From JAIBJN01 sp963784175 (lineage in GTDB: Bacteria; Actinomycetota; Thermoleophilia; Gaiellales; Gaiellaceae), in contig CAWAQJ010000013.1 in NCBI GenBank assembly GCA_963784175.1, forward strand, positions 1-64,000: a stretch of DNA of 64,000 bases. The letters are read 5' to 3'. The notes below the pieces were generated by a model. It had not been told where the DNA came from, did not search any database, and saw only the letters and a program-made list of their open reading frames with translations. Positions 59,790 to 64,000 of the stretch are shown here, one piece after another (position 1 is the first letter of the stretch; every line of letters starts with the position of its first letter). A program made the position numbers and the translations under genes.

Positions 59790-61369
59790 ACGGAGGGGCC
59801 GTCGCCGTCGTGCTCGGCGATGTCGACCGAGACGATGGTGTCGGGCTTGAGGAAGCGGCCGCTCACGAAGGGCCAGTCGCCCTGCTCGGCGTCCGCGACC
59901 TGACTCATGAGGGACTTCGCGTGCTGCTTGGCGGCTTCAAGGTCGGAGAAGTCGCCGGCGTCGACGCGCTCACCGTTCGTAAGCCTGATCAGGACGCGCC
60001 ACAGAGTCGTGCTCGCCTCAGCCACGACGGGGGTCTCGAGCGCTAGAGGCTCGGGCACGGCAGGCGTCGGCTCGGGTTGAGCCTCGGGCTCGGGCTGCGC
60101 AGCAGCAGGTGGGTAGGGCGCCGGAGGAGGCACGGGCTCGGGCATCGGGGCGGGCTCGGGCGATGCGACCGGCTCGGGGGCCGGGGTGGGCTCGGGGGCC
60201 TGGATGGGCTCGGGGACGCGAAGCGGCTCGACCGAAGCGGCTGGCTCGAGCACGGGCTCGGGCGCGGGCTCGGGAGCCGGCTCGGAAATCTGCAGGGGCT
60301 GCGGAGCGGGTGCCGGCTCGACCGGTGCAACCGGCTCGGGCGCGGGCGGCTCCACGTGCGGGAGCTCTTCGGGCGCGGGAACCTGAAGGACAGGCTCCTC
60401 GGCCGGAACGGGCTCGGGAAGGCTCTGGACGACCGGCTCGGGCGCGGGGACCTGGAGGAGCGGGGCTGCCTCCGGCGGAACGACGCCGTTCGTATGAGGG
60501 ACGGCGGGCGCCTCGGGCTCGGGATCGAGCGCGAGCTCCAGCGCGGGCGCCGGCTCCGGCTCGACGGCCACGGGTGCGACCTCAGGCTCGGGCTCGGGGG
60601 TGGGGTCGGGCGAAATCTGGGGCCAGCCGGTCTCGGCTTCGGGCTCAGTGTCAGGCGCAGGCTCGGGAGCGGCCTCGGCGACAGGCTCCGGCGCCGTCTC
60701 GGCGACGGGCTCGGGCGTCGGCTCGGGCTCGGGCTCGACAACCATCTCGGGCTCGGTGACCATCTCGGCCTCGGGCTCGGCGACCATCTCCGGCTCGGCA
60801 ACCATCTCGGGCTCGGGCTCGGCGACCATCTCCGGCTCGGCAACCATCTCGGGCTCCGGCATGGGCTCGGGGGCCAGTTCGGCCTCGGGCTCGGCTGCCG
60901 GCTGCGCGACCTGGAGCGGCCTCGAGTACACGTCGCCGCTGATCTCGGCGAGCTCGCCGCGGGTCGAGACCACGAACTTGATGTCCTCGCGCCCGAGGCC
61001 CTCGCGGATGTTGCGGAGGAGCACCTCGTCGGTCGGGTCGGCGATCGCCACGACGGGCATGCCGTCCTCGAAGCCGTACGGGAGGGCGCGGAAAAGCTTG
61101 GCCTGCTCCTCGGTGAAGAGCCCGGCAGCGGACTGGTCGACGATCTGCTCGCGCAGGATCACGAACTCGAGGCCCTTCTGGCCGGCCAGAAGGCGGGCGA
61201 GGTCGACCTCGGTGATCAGGCCGCGCTCGGTGAGGATCTCGCCGAGCCGCTTGCCGGTCTTGACGCCTTCCTCGAGGGCGCTCTCGATCGTCTCCGCAGG
61301 CAGGAGGCCGGCGCGGAAGATGAGGGTCCCGAGGGGCGCATCAGGGCGTTCGCGAAGTGGAGTGCTCAC
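59786..61369 (-). CDS. MshEN-domain protein with long Glu/Pro-rich repeat
   Basis: A 527-residue soluble protein. Residues 10-140: T2SSE_N/MshEN fold (LGTLIFRAGLLPAETIESAL and LGEILTERGLITEVDLARLL) of the type that binds c-di-GMP in MshE/PilB-like ATPases. Residues about 150-440: EPEMVAEPE and PAPEPV repeats, Pro/Glu/Ala only. Residues about 455-527: a compact end domain (TLWRVLIRLTNGERVDAGDF). The ATPase domain is absent. GTG 61369 follows GGAGAG; ATG 61432 is an alternative. Confidence 0.8.
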   Translation of the reverse strand: MSTPLRERPDAPLGTLIFRAGLLPAETIESALEEGVKTGKRLGEILTERGLITEVDLARLLAGQKGLEFVILREQIVDQSAAGLFTEEQAKLFRALPYGFEDGMPVVAIADPTDEVLLRNIREGLGREDIKFVVSTRGELAEISGDVYSRPLQVAQPAAEPEAELAPEPMPEPEMVAEPEMVAEPEPEMVAEPEMVAEPEAEMVTEPEMVVEPEPEPTPEPVAETAPEPVAEAAPEPAPDTEPEAETGWPQISPDPTPEPEPEVAPVAVEPEPAPALELALDPEPEAPAVPHTNGVVPPEAAPLLQVPAPEPVVQSLPEPVPAEEPVLQVPAPEELPHVEPPAPEPVAPVEPAPAPQPLQISEPAPEPAPEPVLEPAASVEPLRVPEPIQAPEPTPAPEPVASPEPAPMPEPVPPPAPYPPAAAQPEPEAQPEPTPAVPEPLALETPVVAEASTTLWRVLIRLTNGERVDAGDFSDLEAAKQHAKSLMSQVADAEQGDWPFVSGRFLKPDTIVSVDIAEHDGDGPSV

Positions 61370-61544
61370 AGGCTCTCCAGTCGCCGGCCGCTGTGTGCCA
61401 GGCTCGTCGCCAGGGGTGTGAAACGAATGCAAGTCATGAGCCGCAAGATGGGACAGATTGCCCCGTCCTACGTCGGAGTATCGTCCGTTCAGGCAGGGCG
61501 GTTATCACCCTCCCGGGTGATACCCAACCCCTCATACCGTCTTC

Positions 61545-62762
61545 CTACACGAGCAGGCCGGTGACGTACATGATCGCCAGCCCTGAGAGGAAGCCGCCAA
61601 CGGCGTATCCCGAGGTAAGGCCGCCGGGAGCACGCCGCGCGACGAAGCGCGCAACCTCCACGACAACCTGGAGCGCGGCGCCGGCTGCAAGGGCGAAGAA
61701 GATGACTCCGAGGACGTCGTTCGTGATGTAGCCGCCGATCCAGGCGCCGAGGATCGTGGGGCCGCCCGCGATCAGCGCCAGCGCCACCAGACGGCCGATG
61801 CTTGGCTTCCGGCCTTCGGCGGCGGGCGCTGCGATTCCGAGCCCCTCGGTGACGTTGTGGATCATGAAGCCGACGATCAGGAACGTCCCGAGCGTCAGCT
61901 CTCCGATCGCGAACGACGTCCCGATCGCCAGGCCCTCGCCGAGGTTGTGGACGCCGATCCCGATCGCCACGAGCATCGCGAGGGCGAGGCCGCCGAGCGC
62001 GCCTCCCCGCGACGCTCCGCCGGCCGCTCCGAGGCGCTGGGCCAGGAACGTGAGCGCGAGGTAGCTGGTCGCCACGCCGAGGAGGACCAGGCCCGGACCG
62101 CCGAGTGCGCCCGGCAGCACGGCCTGGAGCTCGAGCGCCTCCCCGAGCGCCTCGACGGCGAGGAACGTGAGCAGGCCGCCGGTGAGCGCCATGAACGCGG
62201 CCAGCCACTCGGGCCGCGCGCGTCGCAGCGACGGCAGCCAGAGCAGCCCGAGGGCGACCGGCACGATGCCGACGAGCGCTCCGATCAGGGCGTAGCCGAA
62301 GAACCCGTCGACGCTCGGGCCGGGGGTCGCGACTGCTGCGGCCACCTCGCCGGTCGTCTGGATCCCGGTCGAGCTGGTCACGCCCACGGCGAGCGGTTCC
62401 TCCTCGACCCAGTCGTACGGGACGACGATCGTCGACGACCGCAGCCGCCCGAGCGTTTCGCCGCCTTCCACGGTGAAGGGGACGATCGCGTCGTCGACGG
62501 TGACGGTGGCGATCGTGAGGTCCTCGCGCTGCGGGTTCGTGACCCGGATCCGCACCTCTCCGGGCGAGAGCTCGATGCGCCTGATGTCGAACTCGTCCGC
62601 AGGCGGCGGGCTCTGGCCGACGAGCTCGAGCACGGAGCCACCGCGCGCCGAGAAGAGCGCGACGACGGCAACGAGCAGCAGGATCGGGACGAGCGCCCAG
62701 AGACGCCAGCGCGCCGAGTCTCCCCGGCGCGGCGTCTCCTCGGCGACCGAGCGGGCTTCCAT
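61545..62762 (-). CDS. ZIP family metal transporter with N-terminal extracytoplasmic domain
   Basis: A 405-residue divalent-metal importer. TM helices from about residue 150, with ZIP metal motifs GVHNLGEGLAIG and MIHNVTEGLGIA. Before them lie an N-terminal anchor helix (WALVPILLLVAVVALFSA) and a roughly 95-residue beta-rich extracytoplasmic domain, unusual for ZIP proteins. ATG 62762 begins 8 bp after the multicopper-oxidase stop, so the two form an operon. Substrate (Zn, Mn or Fe) unresolved; the upstream operator suggests metal control. Confidence 0.9.
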   Translation of the reverse strand: MEARSVAEETPRRGDSARWRLWALVPILLLVAVVALFSARGGSVLELVGQSPPPADEFDIRRIELSPGEVRIRVTNPQREDLTIATVTVDDAIVPFTVEGGETLGRLRSSTIVVPYDWVEEEPLAVGVTSSTGIQTTGEVAAAVATPGPSVDGFFGYALIGALVGIVPVALGLLWLPSLRRARPEWLAAFMALTGGLLTFLAVEALGEALELQAVLPGALGGPGLVLLGVATSYLALTFLAQRLGAAGGASRGGALGGLALAMLVAIGIGVHNLGEGLAIGTSFAIGELTLGTFLIVGFMIHNVTEGLGIAAPAAEGRKPSIGRLVALALIAGGPTILGAWIGGYITNDVLGVIFFALAAGAALQVVVEVARFVARRAPGGLTSGYAVGGFLSGLAIMYVTGLLV

Positions 62763-62770
62763 CGGTCCCG

Positions 62771-63769
62771 TTAGTCCTCGACCTCGAAGAAGCCCATCCA
62801 GCCGAGCTCGGCGAACTCGGACTGGTGCGCGTGGAACATGAACCGGCCCGTGTTGGCGAAGTCGATCTCGATGATCCCGCGCTGGCCCTGACAGAGCATG
62901 ATCGTGTCCGTGTACTCGAAGGTGTCGCTCGACCCGGTCGGGTAGTAGCGGAAGAAGTCGCCGTGCAGGTGGAACGAGTTGATCAGGTCGAACTCGGTCA
63001 GGTTCGCGATGTAGATGCGCACCGTCTGCGAACGGCTGACCTTGATCGGGTAGCGGGCGTAGTAGAACGCCGGGCCGTTGACTGCGTAGAAGTTGTTCTC
63101 GCCGTCGCCGTCCGTGTCGAAGGCGTTCATGACCATGACCAGCTCTTGCGCAGGCGGACGCGGGTCGGGCGGGTCGATGATGAACGCGCCGTACAGGCCC
63201 TTGTGGATGTGCTTCTTCAGCGGCGTCGCATGGCAGTGGTAGAGGTGCATCCCGTACGGACGCGCGGGAAACTCGTACGTGAAGGTGCCGCCGGGGTTCA
63301 CGATCTCGAAGACGCCGTCCATGTTGGCCGGGTGGATGCCGTGAAAGTGGATGGTGTGCGGGTGCGAGCTCCCGTTGGCGAAGGCGACGCGCAGAAGGTC
63401 GTCCTCGGTCACGCGGATGACGGGGCCGGGCACCGTGCCGTTGTAGGTCCACGCGGGATAGACGACGCCCTTGGCGACCTCGATCTCCCTGTCCTCCGCG
63501 AGCAGCGAGAACTCCCGGACGCGTCCGGGCTGGTGCGGCAAGGCTTCGGGCGGATAGGTGAGTGAGTCGAGGTCGTTCGGCCCGCCCGGGGCCGGGGCCT
63601 CCTCGCCGATCATCGCCGCGTGCCCGGCGGCGGGCCTGTGGCTGCCGAGGTGCGTAGCCTCCTGCGTCCGCCCGCCTGCGAGCGCGATGCCTGCAAACGG
63701 GGCCGCAGCGACGACGGGCGCGGCGCCCACGATCAGCTGACGACGGGTGACCCCCCGATCCTTAGACAC
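62771..63769 (-). CDS. Two-domain multicopper oxidase (nitrite reductase/laccase-like)
   Basis: A 332-residue exported oxidase with a Tat-like signal RRQLIVGAAPVVAAAP. Copper sites: HTIHFHGIHPAN, YHCHATPLKKHIHKG, HLHGDFFRYY and FMFHAHQSEFAELGWMG. Two cupredoxin domains place it with small laccases/NirK-like enzymes; metallo-oxidase activity on Fe or Mn is possible. GTG 63769 lies in a palindrome and matches a leaderless start. First gene of an operon with the ZIP transporter. Confidence 0.92.
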   Translation of the reverse strand: MSKDRGVTRRQLIVGAAPVVAAAPFAGIALAGGRTQEATHLGSHRPAAGHAAMIGEEAPAPGGPNDLDSLTYPPEALPHQPGRVREFSLLAEDREIEVAKGVVYPAWTYNGTVPGPVIRVTEDDLLRVAFANGSSHPHTIHFHGIHPANMDGVFEIVNPGGTFTYEFPARPYGMHLYHCHATPLKKHIHKGLYGAFIIDPPDPRPPAQELVMVMNAFDTDGDGENNFYAVNGPAFYYARYPIKVSRSQTVRIYIANLTEFDLINSFHLHGDFFRYYPTGSSDTFEYTDTIMLCQGQRGIIEIDFANTGRFMFHAHQSEFAELGWMGFFEVED

Positions 63770-63804
63770 GTCTAAATCATAGTTTCGACGCGTGCGCTCC
63801 GCAA
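63762..63804 (-). promoter_or_regulatory. Promoter and DtxR-like operator of the oxidase-ZIP operon
   Basis: On the minus strand, TTGCGG (63804-63799), 17 bp, TATGAT (63781-63776), with transcription start expected at the GTG 63769. The perfect palindrome TTAGACACGTCTAA (63762-63775) spans the start, resembling DtxR/MntR-family boxes. Confidence 0.8.
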
Positions 63805-63818
63805 GGAGGCCCGAAACG

Positions 63819-63846
63819 GCGAGGGCCGGGTTGCCCCGGCCCTCGC
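63819..63846 (-). terminator. Terminator of the window-end gene
   Basis: Perfect 12-bp stem (63819-63830 / 63835-63846) with a TTGC loop, 19 bp after the stop of the gene at 63866. Confidence 0.75.
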
Positions 63847-63865
63847 TTCGTCGTTGCGCTAGGGA

Positions 63866-64000
63866 CTAGCGGGCCCGGAAGACCCAGAGGCCCGTATTCA
63901 TGTCGGATGCGACCACGTAGCCGGAGCCGATGGCGACTCCCCAGATCTCCACGAACTCCTCGCCGGGGTAGAAGACGCCGAGGGGATCCTCGGCCTTCTC
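63866..64000 (-). CDS. C-terminal end of a beta-propeller-like (LVIVD-type) exported protein, 5' part outside window
   Basis: The last 44 codons read from the minus strand: GVFYPGEEFVEIWGVAIGSG then YVVASDMNTGLWVFRAR and TAG. Such terminal blades (WGVAI... YVVASDMNTGLWV) are typical of LVIVD/choice-of-anchor beta-propeller repeats. Nothing further can be said from this fragment. Confidence 0.7.
   Translation of the reverse strand, partial: EKAEDPLGVFYPGEEFVEIWGVAIGSGYVVASDMNTGLWVFRAR

Noticed and set aside
60080..60870. Tandem DNA repeat or CRISPR array
   Set aside because: Periodicity is from Glu/Pro codons in a coding frame; units vary and there are no spacers.
59786..61369. Type II secretion or type IV pilus ATPase
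   Set aside because: Only the N-terminal MshEN domain is present; Walker motifs are absent.

Overview
The window looks like chromosomal DNA from a high-GC actinobacterium. I infer class Thermoleophilia (Gaiellales/Solirubrobacterales-like), probably from a metagenome-style assembly. The signs are roughly 70% G+C by eye, frequent GTG starts, many 4-bp stop/start overlaps, several apparently leaderless promoters and an actinobacterial gene complement (HTH-TPR regulators, DipZ, RsrA-type anti-sigma). There are no rRNA or tRNA genes, no CRISPR array, no IS element and no prophage. The class assignment is inference from gene content only.

Layout. 1-8.0 kb (minus): a two-component system, then a creatininase-like hydrolase, a C45/AAT-like Ntn-hydrolase, an LD-carboxypeptidase and a Dpp/Opp peptide ABC transporter, apparently one transcription unit. 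8.1-9.9 kb: an ABC-2 exporter. Five single-base frameshifts fall in the first 9.2 kb and I found none later, so local sequence error is likely. 10.4-14.4 kb: a PNAG-like polysaccharide group (small PgaD-like protein, PgaC-like synthase, PgaB-like deacetylase lipoprotein) plus a secreted LanC-like toroid protein. 14.4-19 kb: glyoxalase-fold protein, HtrA protease, GCS2 ligase, HMA-fold protein, ECF sigma/zinc anti-sigma pair and a LytR_C protein. 19.1-24.9 kb (minus): a three-subunit molybdenum hydroxylase, a MocA-like protein and an amidohydrolase. 25-30.4 kb: M24 and M16 peptidases, thioesterase, SIS protein and a secreted phosphodiesterase. 30.4-42.5 kb (minus): copper/cupredoxin membrane pair, PLP enzymes, epimerase, OsmC, MmsA, NAD synthetase and an acyl-CoA synthetase, with a uracil-DNA glycosylase on the plus strand. 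42.6-44.7 kb: TetR regulator and DHA2 drug exporter behind a double operator. 45-46.5 kb: HTH-TPR regulator A with a tiny exported peptide. 46.9-54.7 kb: rhodanese, MscL, proline-racemase-like enzyme, DDAH-like enzyme, SelD, heme A synthase, PAC2 protein and DipZ. 54.7-57.2 kb: SF2 helicase. 57.3-58.9 kb: HTH-TPR regulator B with a second tiny exported peptide and a strong terminator. 59-64 kb: TPR-like protein, MshEN/Glu-Pro repeat protein, ZIP transporter, two-domain multicopper oxidase and the end of a beta-propeller-like protein.

Most interesting signal. Two loci 12 kb apart each pair a cytoplasmic HTH_XRE plus TPR regulator (446 and 434 aa) with an overlooked gene for a 25-28 residue peptide that has a charged N-terminus, a hydrophobic export segment and a short polar tail. 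This is the architecture of RRNPP peptide quorum sensing (Rap/NprR/PlcR/Rgg), known mainly from Firmicutes. An actinobacterial version would be new, as far as I know. The genes and their arrangement are seen in the sequence; the signalling role is inference. Other items worth checking are the twin TetR operators, a DtxR-like palindrome over a leaderless oxidase/ZIP promoter, mosaic GGGGTCTGACCCC palindromes, a PAC2 gene with no usual start codon, and a structured RNA candidate beside peptide B.
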